DNA of 64,000 bases from Sclerurus mexicanus (lineage: Eukaryota > Chordata > Aves > Passeriformes > Furnariidae). Positions 53,220 to 64,000 of the stretch are shown piece by piece. Within the stretch, counting starts at the first letter, position 1; each line of letters opens with the position of its first letter. Below the pieces are notes generated by a model. That model made no database searches. It had not been told where the DNA came from and worked only from the letters and a program-made list of their open reading frames with translations. Both the position numbers and the translations under genes were made by a program. Location: the NCBI GenBank assembly GCA_013396755.1, contig VWZF01001843.1, positions 372,001 to 436,000 on the forward strand, read 5' to 3'.

Positions 53220-55853
53220 AGTTGTGGGGGGTTGCAAAGATTAAAGGCAGTCTGTCAGTCTGCCTCTGCCTGGGTTGCATTCTCACTCCAGTGTATAAGT
53301 AATGCCTTTGATTGCTTCTGTGATGGCGCTGGTGTCACCATGGCATTTGAATCACGGCACTTTCTCTTTGTATCGCTTCTGTCAGTCAGGAACAATAAAG
53401 AACTTTTTGTTAAAGCCTTTAATTTCACGTAGTAATTACCTATTTGATCAGACAAAAGGTGCTGTGAATGAAAGTCATTTACTTGTTTGATGTGGCTGAG
53501 ACTGAGTGTCACTACAGCTCCAAGACTGTCAGAGAAAACACTAGTGGCTGATTAGATAAGCAGTCCTGCCCAGAAAAAAAGGGTGAAAATGGAATGGGGG
53601 AGGAAAAGTCAAGTTCTACCTCGTTTAAATACAAGGAAAATGAGAAATCCCTCAGAATATAATGAATGTAATTATCAGAAGATGCAACTTCTCCACAGCT
53701 TCACTGAGGTCAGCTTCCCAGCCACCGGGTTAAATGCCCTCCTTGCTCCCTCCTCTCTGCCTCCACTTCATCAGCCAAGGCCAATTTACACAGCAACCAA
53801 CAATCTGCTCGACACTTGCTGAGCACCTGCTGCTGTTCACATGCACATTCACACCGCAACAGAAATCAGCTACAAGGACACGGAGAAGCATCATCTGCGG
53901 ATGCCAATCTACCACTGTTGAGATGAACTTTTGTGTTTAAAATCTGAGCTGTTGTCTCCTTGCCAAGATGAGCCTTCAGTCACCTTCTGGGGCACAGAAA
54001 GAATTCCAGGACTCGGTGGGGATGACTTCAACTTCTGGAGTCCTGTTGGACTCTTCCAAAGAATTACATCAAAAATGTGAAGATCTGTGGGGCTTAGCTG
54101 GACACAACTCACCCACACCTTAGCCCTGAGAACTTCCCTCCCAGTTCCAGATCTGGCTCTAGCACAGACGCAGCCACAGATGGGAGAGGGACTCAGATCC
54201 TGTCTTCAGATCCAATGGCTTACCCCAACCACAGTCATCTGCCTCACAGTATCCATGCTGGGACCATATCTCATCTCTCTGCACAACAATAAGGATTTTA
54301 GGGAGGAAAGAACATTTTCTGGATGTGAAACTGATGAAACAGAACCTGCAGGATGAATTCCCTCTTCTCATCATCTCGACTTCACGCCAGCAAAACCATT
54401 ACTCCACAGAAGCAGAATCATCCCTTTCCCTTTTGTACACAGGAGCGTTCATGAAGCACAGGGATGGTGCTTCCAGCTCCCAAAAACTTTCTCTTCCCTC
54501 CCCTTTCCTCTCCCCAGCCTCCATGAAAGCAGCAAACGAGGGCATTGTGATTTCCATCGGTTCCTTACTGGTGACTGTGATGCAGGAGAAGGCTGAAATG
54601 CAGGCTCTCCTCTGTGCTCACCACTGGCCTCTCTGCACTAGCTGGTTAGAGCTGCACATGTTTAAAACATTAATGGGAAATATTTTATTCTGTTGGATAA
54701 CGTATCAAACAACACTGCAATGAAACTTTCAAGGGCTTAGAAACTGTGCCTGGAGGTACTTGAGAGGTGTCATGGGCTCCTTCAGCAGCACGTTGCCAGA
54801 GCACTGCAGCCCAAAAAAGCCCAGGATGGTTTATTCACCTCCACATCTTTAAAGTGACTCAAGGAGAGTGACTCATGGAGCATGGAGGCTGAATGCCTTA
54901 ATTTCTCTTTCTACACTCTCAAACAAGGCAGAAGACAAAAGGAAAGCCCTCAGATCGCTGTCAATCCAATACTGCTTAGTGAGTCCTCAACGTGCAAAGC
55001 AACTGTGAGATGTGTGTTGTGCTGTGGGAAGGCTGGAGCTCCTATGGAAGAGCCCTTGCAGCCGCAGGCAGAAGGAGGGCATGTCCTCAGCTCCTCTCAG
55101 GTGAACAGGGGAACCTGTGCCCACCCTGTTCTGCCTCTGGCCAGCACAGCTTGAAGCACCCACCTGAGCTGTCCCCACTGCCTTGTCCCCATGCCTCACT
55201 CTTGGGGTGGTAGCTCTACTGAATGAAGATGTTCCTGCACTGGTCAGTGTCTCCTCAGACCACACATTCCCAATCTTGGCTGGGAATTGCTTTTGAGGAG
55301 CTATTTCTACACCATCTCCCCAGGAATGGCTCTAGAGCTACAGACACTCTCAATAAAGGCAAAGCCAACACTGCAGGAGCAACAGTTCTCTAAAAAAAGC
55401 AAAGAGACTATTTCCCTTTACAAGCTGCTCTCAGAATCTAATTTCACAGCATGATCAGTTACTGCATTGGAATGACTTGCTTTCTTATTCCAATAGCATA
55501 AAAATGAACATATTAACAAATAATACTCATAAAATTCACTGGACAACACAACGGAAAGAATTACAATGCATGTAGAACTAGGTTACAGAAGTTACATCAC
55601 CATTTCAGTTAGATATAATATGCATCAACCCGCAGAACCTGTATATAGAATTAAAGAAATAATTTAATTTTAAAGTAATATTTTATTCAATGCATCCCTC
55701 AGTGCATGTAACTGCTAAATGAAATGCACTGCATGCTCTACAAACACATCACCACCTTGTAAATGAAATACTCATGATATTAAAACTGATATAACATTTA
55801 TTAAAACCATTATGCAAAGAACAAGGTTGGATAGTTGAACTGCTGGAGGCAAG

Positions 55854-56027
55854 CGCCGGCTCTGGCCTCGCAGCCGTGCACACGCTCTGAAACACTAACC
55901 AGAAATGTCTTTTCTGAAGGTGAGAGTTCATTCCGCTAGGAACAAAGAAATCCACGTCTTCTTCCCCAAGACGAGAAAGGAAACGTGTTGGGCTCTTGGG
56001 CAGAGCCGTGCAGGAGGAGAGGGGACG
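55854..56027. other. CpG-enriched segment
   Basis: Eleven CpGs in about 174 bases, the first five within 31 bases (GCGCCGGC, CTCGCAGCCG and CACGC). No start of a gene is recognisable next to it. Confidence 0.45.
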
Positions 56028-56346
56028 TGGGATCTCTGAGAAGTGTCACTGCCCTGATGCAGGACACCAAGGTGTCTGCTCTGTTCCACATGAGGTCACT
56101 GTAAGAGCATGTTAAATCCTCCACAAAGCCGAGCTATTTGGTTTGGTATTGTTTCTTCCTTCTAGACCAGCAGTAAAGTTCAACAGTAACATAATTTGAG
56201 ATCAGCCCATGACTTGTTTTCTCAGGGCGGCAGAGGTTGCAGCACGGGGAGGATTTGGTCTCTTGCTGTGAGATCTGCTGTGATGGCCAAGGGATGTTAC
56301 AATCCCCAGAGAGAAGCCAAGGAATCATTGATGTGAGTCCCAAAGT

Positions 56347-56370
56347 GGGTGGGGAGGGGCTGAGCAGGGG
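56347..56370 (+). other. Putative G-quadruplex motif
   Basis: G runs of 3, 4, 4 and 4 with loops of 1, 1 and 7 bases. It lies about 320 bases beyond a CpG-rich patch (55854-56027). Confidence 0.5.
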
Positions 56371-57471
56371 CTGTGTGCCAAAGGGAACCCGTGCTGAACC
56401 CAACAGGGTGATGCCACCTTCTCTGGACCATCCTCCCGCTCCCTCGCAGGGCGTTCTTGCTGGTTATTCCCTCCATGTATATTCAAGACAGTTGACAAGT
56501 TTTTCAATGCAGCTACCTTTACCATCTTCTCCTTTTCAAAATCAAGCATTGTACTACTAATTAATCTGTAGGGGATAGGTCTGACTGCTTTAAAAGCACA
56601 GCTCTATTGTGAATACTTGAGGCAGATTTTTAAAGGAAAATCTCGGAAATTTACTTTATACTATTCCTTCATTCTAGCCTATGACATTTTTAGCTCTGCA
56701 CAAAGGATGCCTCTCTGCAGAACCCTGGCAGTTCAGCCGAGTTACACATTATAAAACCCCCGTATTTGTCACTGCCTTCAAGCCTCTTCAAAATGAATTC
56801 TGGTTAGGATATGTGAATGTAAAATGCTCTTGTTTCCTAATGAAATGCTTTGAAACGCTCTGTAGGAGAAGCTTGATTTTACCCTTCCACAGGCACAAAG
56901 AGGAGTTCTTGCCTTTAAATGTTCTATCCTGAAAGATGAATTCACACAAACCACATAGAGCTCAGGCTGCCAAAAAGGGAGATACAAACTCTCCCCCATC
57001 CCTTTCAACAAATCTCAGTACAGAACAGAAAGAAATGAGGCATACATTCAGCAAAAAGGGATTAAAGGGAAGATGAGGGGAAAATCCTTTAAAATACTAA
57101 TATTCACTGAAATTAATCTCCAATCACATCACAAGAGAGACAGGCTCTTGACAAAAAGAAAGCAAAAAATGCACCTAAATATACTACACCTTTCTCCAAC
57201 CAGTGTTCCAGGAATCTATACATATGTACCTATGCAAACTTATTGTCAGAATGCCAGTGCAAGCTGTGATTTTGCTACACAGGTACCATAAGCTGTGCTC
57301 CATGTCTGGGAATGGTAAACCTGGCAATTCCACATTTATTAGAAACTGGTTAGGGACCCGACAAGGCTAGAACATGGGCTAGTTTCTTTTTCCTCAGCAA
57401 GACTGAGCAACAGAATTAAAACATATCATTTGAGAACACAAATTTAAATTTAAGCACTGCATGCATAGAAG

Positions 57472-57488
57472 TATTATTATTTTTTTTT
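57472..57488. repeat. (TAT)n plus T-run simple repeat
   Basis: TATTATTAT running into eight T residues. Confidence 0.85.
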
Positions 57489-60400
57489 CGACTTTCAAAT
57501 ATTTGAGCACTGGGAAATTACACCGTAGAAAATGTGCCTGACTGACTTTTCCACTACCACCATCATTAACTGCTCCCTTTCATAAGTCACACGCAACGTC
57601 CTGAAATGCTGGGGACTTTGTGGTCAGACATTTCTAATCTGATCAAGGGAACACTGTGACATTTCATATGGCAACACGCTGATAAAAGCTCTCCCACACT
57701 TCATTATGTAAACAGGTATAGCTGCTAATTAATGAATTACAGTAGAGAAAGAAACTGTTGGCAAGGCTGCAAACTTGGCCCAAAGTCTCTCCTGAGTAAT
57801 GCTCAATCAAGTGAACTAAGCCCTGTTAGTGCTTGCTGGCAGGTGCAGCTTTAGCACCTGCCGAAAAAAAGTGGATTTTTTCACAATATTCCCATTTTTT
57901 CCCCTTCTTCATGTTTTTCCACTTACTAAGAATTTTTAAAACAATCTTGCTTCGCTGCCGTGCAGCTGATACCATGACGTATGTCCAACAGCTTTCCACA
58001 TCAGGCATGAAAACAAGGAGCTGAGGGTCAAAGAAGAGGACACGTATCCACCTTCTCCTCGCCTCCCGCCATCCACACACGGCAACATGTTCAAAACACA
58101 GCGAAGCCGTGAAGGCAGCAAGCTGTTCAGACACGGCTTGGCTACAGAGGAATCTCGAGGAAATTAGAGACTCTTTGGATTCAAGTAGAGTTTTCACTGT
58201 TTCCATGCAGGAGGGAGTGGGACAAATTTAGGAGACCGCACAGGAATCTTTGGACGGTGGTAGGGAATACAAGCTTCTGTGCGATGGCAAAGTGTTAAAA
58301 AGCAAAGTATGAAAACTGAAACCGTGCTGGTCTGAATGAGGAAAAATTACTGTCTCAATCATACTCCAGGCTGCCTGGTTTTTATGGGATGCTGTTCCCA
58401 TTCAGCTTAGCAGTACTGTTTTACACATGATGAGGATTTCAGAAGTGCAATTAAAGCTTTATCATCAACATCAAAACCAGCACAGTTCACCCAGTACCAG
58501 ACTTAAAAAAACACTAAGTACTGTACTCTAAGAGGAAAGTGGTTACATTCTGAGCACACAGAGCTCAGAAACCTGGGGCTGAATGAACATGAGAATTACA
58601 AACCATTATTTCAGAAGCACAACTCAACTGTGTTCTAAACAAAAGCTATTTAGAAAGTGGGATTTTTCTTTATCTGCAGAAAACTAATGAAGAACAAAAC
58701 CTACATAAACATTAGAATCTTAATTTTACCAGAATAGTCATGTTTGGAAAATAGGACCTTTGTTGATTATGAAAATACAGTAGTAATGATAATATTATAG
58801 AATGTGAAAACTCAAAAGAAGTTTCAGTTTGGCTGAATGTTGTTTGTAAAACTAGATTTTGTAGAAATATCTATCAGCTTGAGTTACCACCAGTAACATC
58901 CTAACAAGTGCAGAAAAAATGCAAAAAAGGGTGGAGAGATTACCTGGGGGATTTGGGAGCCTCTGCTCAGTTCTCAAATATACCCTGGATTTCCTTTCTG
59001 ACTTGTGCAGAGTCATTTAGGTTCCCTTAGCATCAACAGGATTTGTGTCTGCAATTCAGTTGTGAGCTGAAGTCTCAGACCACATACTATTAAATATCTG
59101 AGAAGAAAATCCAGGTAGCTAAAGCCACAGATTCAGACACAATGCTATTTGTAAGTGAGAACTGGAGCCAAAGGAAGAGAGGCTGGACCTCTGCCTTTTG
59201 GGGTGATTTACTGCTTAATTTCTATCAGTTTCTTGTTCAATTTTTACCAGGTGTCAGCCATAATTCAGCTGCAATTGGTTTGGTTTACTTATAATAAGAA
59301 TACACTACACACCATTTACTATTCAAGTGCACCAACAGCAACGTAGATTTATACAACATTTCCACATACCTAACAAAAACAGATAATTCACCAGGATGAT
59401 GAGCCAACCTATCCATTACTAAATAAATAAATCAGTTCTAAGTTCAGACTTCAAAAGGGAAACACTAAATGCTCCATGAAAATCTCTGTAGGCTGGGGTT
59501 TCCACAGAGCAGGAGCTGAGTGGCTCCATGGCAGCATCCTTGGGCAACACATCATGGGGCCTTGCCCAGTGCAGATTAATGAACAGCAGGAATGGAAATG
59601 CTTATAATTAAGAAAAGGTTAAAATGTTCACACTGAGTGAGAATGATACATAAAAGGATACAACTGCTAAAAACCACTGCAGCAATGAAGGACTTTTTTT
59701 CCCTGAAACTAAATTCCAACTGGGAATATATTAAGAACAAGAAGAAAGAAATTCTCAGAGTAGAAAACTGATGCAAAGCAGCTCGTGAAACCCAGTCAGC
59801 TCTGTGGAGTGGAGGCACTGCACGCACTGCAAACTAAAGCTCCTGAACCAAAAGCCATTTGAAAAACAAAATCAGGGAAACATCCACACATGACAAATCC
59901 CAAAATTACTATAAAAATCAGACATTTTTCCATATGAACAGTTTGTGTTCAAAGCAGCATTTGTCCCTTAAAGCTCTCCTAATATAGTCGTAATTCAGAA
60001 TAAGAAACAGGGCCAAATTTGCCAGGCAGGCGTTCAGTCTGATGAGTTATTGCAGCATCAGAAGCACTCGAGTGATCAGCTCTGCATCAGTTGACCCAGC
60101 CATTGCCATGGCCACGGCTCCCTCCTCATCATGCAAAGCTCACACCCAAGACTTTGCAGGCAAAAAAAGGCAAGTTTGGTCTCAGCTCCCCTTATTCTAT
60201 TCAAACCCCTTGCCAGGTCCAGAAAGAGAAAAGGGTATCTATTACTCATTAACTACATGTTGAGGAAACTAAAAACATGCCTAGAAGAATTATTTCCAGG
60301 AGTCTGGCAAGGGCTTCTCCTCTTGCATCAAGAGTGGTCCTAACTCAGCATTTAAGAAGGATGTGCTCGCCAAGGTCTCTGCTGTGGCACCAGCACCAGG

Positions 60401-60918
60401 GCAGGCTCTGTGCAGACACAGCTACAGAGGCCACAGATTTGGGCCACCTTTTGCTGCAGATAAACCCAGCTCCAGTTCCCAGTCCTCACCTTGGAGGAGG
60501 ATCTGACCCACTGATGCCGGTGAAGATGTGAAAGATTCCCCTTTACACCCCAAGGGTGCTGTCTCAGAGCAAGCACCTCAAGAGGAACAGCACTAGTGCC
60601 AGGCTCACCTGCCTTTAGGCAGTGCCTGCCACACAACCTCACTGGTCTCTGCTCTCAACAGGCTGGGAAATATTTATTTGTCCATTTTAAAGTATAAGTG
60701 AAAACAGAGAGAAGATAAAGTTACCAAATACTGGTATCCTCTAAGCTGTTGGGTCAAAGCCCCAGCTTTGATCTCTGTCAACAGGTCAAGACCATCCTAG
60801 GCATATCACCTACAGCTCATGATGGTCTTGCACAACCACATGCCAACACAGTCAACTCCACTGACCATGGCTGTCTCCAGATGTATGATTTACATGCACA
60901 ATTATTTCAAATCAATCC

Positions 60919-60934
60919 TATATATATATATATA
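60919..60934. repeat. (TA)8 microsatellite followed by T7
   Basis: Eight TA dinucleotides run into ATTTTTTT. Confidence 0.88.
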
Positions 60935-63900
60935 ATTTTTTTAAAGGTGGGATTTGTTGTATCAACAGAATTCACTTTAAACTGACACACTAAGAGAGAG
61001 CACTGCCTGCCAATCGTACCACACCTCCCATCTTCACACTACTTCATCCTCTGAAATTTGGCAGTCACATTCTGCTATCCGTGAACTGCTTTTAGCAACA
61101 CAATTTAAGGAAGGAACATCCTATAACTAGTAGGAAAGTAACACAAGGAAGAGTGATGACCCTTCTTCAGACAGGGACATTGAGATTTTATTATTATCTT
61201 TTGCTGACTATTGCTTTCACATACTTGTCTGAGATTACATGCTTAGCCTAAAATTTTATTTTTATACCCAGGTCAATTTCCATTCCCATAGCAATTATTA
61301 TTTGCAAACCACTAGTCTTGAACATAGAAAACAGCATATAAGGATTTTTCCTTAAAGATAATACTAGCATTGTACAGAGAATACCTAAGAAAGGAGAGCA
61401 GGGCCTGTCAATCACGGATTGTCCCCACCTGTCCAACAGATTCTGTCAGCAACTGGTTTCCTAATCACCACAGATTCATTTTCCATTTGCTTGCAGCAAT
61501 TATGCCATTGAAACCTGCAGGTCTGGGGGTTTTTTTGCCTTCCTTTACTCTAAAGAGAATTCGTTTTTAATGTCTATTGCAGAAGGCCAATATGATATAA
61601 AAACTCCAAACATTTCACTACTCATGCACTCTTATTCATAATATCACATCAAATTGCTGAAGTAGTACCATATGGTGCTTGAGCACCAAGCCAGAACAAG
61701 TTGTTCAGCTTGTCATAATCTCAAAAGCTGCATAAAACTTAAATAATTTCTCTATGAAGTGGAAGATCTTTGGGTTTAATATAACTCATCAGAAATGGAT
61801 TCTGAATTTTCCTCCTATTATTTCCCATGTTTTCTCTGATTCCATTTTCCAGGGCAAGCTATCAGTATAAGTGGCTACGACTATGGGGCTGAAAGGCTTT
61901 AAAAACATCCTGTCCATCCTTTCTTCTTCATCATTCATCTTCAAATTGAACAGACAAATATCTTTCTCAGTCAGACAGATATATAATTATAAACAAAAAA
62001 GCTCAGCCAGAAAGACTGAATGGAAAAGATTAAGGAAATCTCCCACACTTGGATTCAGCCCTCGAAGCAATACCCCTGGTTGTGGATTGTCCACACTTCC
62101 ACCCACACTGTCCTGTAAGAAAACATAGAAGCCTTTCAAGAAAACTGAAGTGGTGACATTAACATAAATCCATGGAGAGACAACAGTGGGAATGTTTCAT
62201 CACAGATTGCTCTGTATTTACATTCTCAATTTCTGGAGACACTTTTTTTTTTCTTTAAATATTTCTTACTCTTGTGCCTGAGAAGAAAGGTTTGGAGTGA
62301 TAGCAGCACCAGTAGCACTGGAACTGAAGGTGCAAGGACTAGAGACAGACAAGACTTCAGTCACCTTCACAGTTTTCAGGGATTGTGACTGACTCCTGAT
62401 TCCCAAAGCAGCAGCACAGGTACCACCTGAGATGCAGAAAACGCAAGGGGAGATTTTCCTGGGAACACACTACGGCAAAAATTAAAATGCAAAGGTAAGA
62501 CCCAAAACTGTGAAACAGATCTGTAAGGGGAGCACTGGAAATGTGAAGACCTGAGGAAAGGAGGTAGGTATTGCTCTGGAGTGGACAGAAGGGCATTATG
62601 GAACTCATCCAAGGGAAAGCTTATTTTAGCAGCTGCTTAATCAATTAAAGAATAAAAAGGACAGCACCAAACCAAGCAAAATTTCCTCACCCTTTCCAGC
62701 ATATATGTTCAAGCCTCGTTCACATATGGGATTAGGATAGGCAAGAGCTGTAGGTTGGCACAGGCATTACAGAGCCAGATATTACACAGCCTTTTGCTTA
62801 AAAATAAAGGAGAATGAGGACATGTCTTCTGGAGCCAGCATGGATTGGGAGTTTGAGGAAAAACATTTCTATAATGGTTACATATGTGATTGTTCTTTTT
62901 TTCTTAGCTATAAGGAGGAAAAAGTGGCTTGTCACCAGCCCAAAGGGAAAAGCACTTGGCTGCATGGAGGCAGACAGGATGTGTTGCATCTGTGGCTTCA
63001 CAGAAGGAAAGGAACAGCTCTCTATAAAAGGCAAGAAGCACAGAGAATATCTAGGATAAATAAATGAAAGGAATGTGTTCTCCTTCCCTGATAAGATGAT
63101 GTCAAAGTTCCCGAAACCTCCACAATGCACAGGTGGTATCAGCTCAGAAGGGGGAGCAGCAGCCTCGTGTTGTGCATCTTGACACAGCAGAGAACAAACG
63201 GAGAACAGTCCCAAGCTACAAAGATCCACATTTTAAGGGCCTCTGGGCATGAGGCAGAATTTGTTAAGGCACCCAGGTATCCACATCCCATTGGACCATG
63301 AGGGAGGTTAAATCAATGAGGACCAATTCTTCACTGTGTCAAATCACCCCCCGCACACCACCTGAGGTAGAAATGGAGCTTCTCCAAGAATTAATAGCAT
63401 TTTGGGTACAAAAAGGGTAAAACCAAGAAAACAGACTAAAATACTTATTATGGGCTGCTTTGACATGACTTAGTTTAGCTCTTCTATGGGCAGAGCCCCA
63501 AGGCAATATTCCAAGCAGTCTTTAGGAATACGGCAGTGGGCTGACCAGCACCAAGAGCTCGGGAGACAACATTTTGGGGACACTTTAAATATTGTGCTGA
63601 AAGCACCTCATCCCATGGAAGGAAAAAGGAAATGAAGAAGCTGTTGTGTGCAATTAGCAGCTCCCTTTGATGAATCCTTTCCGACGACACCACCTTTTTG
63701 CTAATAGTTTCTCAGAGAATGATTTCCATGGAGCCAAGGCAGGCAGAACTTCAGAGCTGGGTTACAAGAGAGGAGAGGACTTGTGAGCGACAGTACCCAT
63801 CAGCCTGGGCCAGAAAACTCAGTGCCAGTGGGCCTTAACTCCTCCAGTGCCTGACCCACAGTTACAGCAAAGGCCAATGCGAAGGGAACCTCGAGTTTTC

Positions 63901-64000
63901 CTTACTTTAAGATCATACCATTCAGCATTTATTCCCTTCTTTCAACAATATCCACACTCAGTGCTCAGTACTTATGAATACCCTCTATCCAATTAATACC

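Larger units (their letters stand above)
18725..64000 (-). other. CDH4: 3' part of a very large CDH4 intron (more than 45 kb)
   Basis: This is everything upstream, in gene order, of the EC1 exon. By eye I looked for the exon expected next, with the propeptide cleavage site and DWVIPPI...VPENSRGPFPQQLVR, and found nothing convincing, so the stretch is taken as intronic. That fits the very long introns known for CDH4 in other vertebrates. It contains two CR1 tails (27923-27985, 41159-41372), the 33955-34030 microsatellite, A/T homopolymer and TA/TAA repeats, three G-quadruplex motifs and CpG-richer patches (about 36260-36445, 55854-56027, 57955-58157). The remaining stretches (18727-24275, 24334-27922, 27986-33954, 34031-41158, 41373-45109, 46029-55853, 58158-64000) hold nothing beyond small simple repeats that I can support. 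A nested or antisense non-coding transcript cannot be ruled out. Confidence 0.8.

Noticed and set aside
59576..59827. Minus-strand frame containing ADWVS, reminiscent of the mature cadherin start DWV
   Set aside because: It continues SRAALHQFSTL, not the expected PPI...VPEN, has no propeptide cleavage site before it and no matching donor. It is a chance three-residue match.
1..64000. Search for operons, CRISPR arrays, phage or insertion sequences
   Set aside because: Spliced cadherin exons, CR1 LINE fragments and microsatellites show this is vertebrate nuclear DNA. No prokaryotic gene structure is present.

Overview
This window is vertebrate nuclear DNA, most likely from a bird. It is a piece of the classical cadherin gene CDH4 (R-cadherin, cadherin-4), transcribed from the minus strand. 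Only two stretches read as protein of a known family: two adjacent exons at 18569-18724 and 10945-11089. Both have consensus splice sites. Together they encode mature residues of about 24-123: most of extracellular cadherin repeat 1 (EC1), the EC1-EC2 calcium-binding linker and the start of EC2. A bird is suggested by the recognisable transposons, which are all short, 5'-truncated CR1 LINE pieces, by the very low overall repeat load (under 1% by eye), and by an R-cadherin protein that looks avian from memory. A non-avian sauropsid cannot be excluded from sequence alone.

Layout in gene order, from high to low coordinates. Positions 64000-18725 are the 3' part of a very large intron of more than 45 kb. 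The exon with the mature N-terminus (Asp1-Trp2) is not visible in it. Positions 18724-18569 are the first exon (156 nt, phase 0 at both ends). Positions 18568-11090 are a complete 7,479-nt intron. Positions 11089-10945 are the second exon (145 nt, ending in phase 1). Positions 10944-1 are the 5' part of the next intron, of at least 10.9 kb. By the conserved structure of type I cadherin genes these are probably coding exons 5 and 6.

The introns hold four CR1 fragments (12260-12438, 18345-18460, 27923-27985, 41159-41372). They also hold a TA/CA microsatellite (33955-34030), several A/T-rich simple repeats, a 15-bp minisatellite (15562-15621), a few compact CpG clusters in AT-rich surroundings, and four motifs matching the G-quadruplex rule. 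I found no tRNA, rRNA, CRISPR array, operon, phage or bacterial-type gene, and no second protein-coding gene I could support. The many 60-220 codon open frames are the length and density expected by chance in 64 kb of about 43% GC DNA, and they lack family resemblance.

I do not see a previously undescribed biological system here. The candidates for a second look are modest: the CpG/hairpin island near 9.85-10.0 kb, the CpG cluster at 12.0 kb, the G-quadruplex motifs, a CR1 fragment 108 nt from a coding exon, and one 221-codon frame at 29537-30202.
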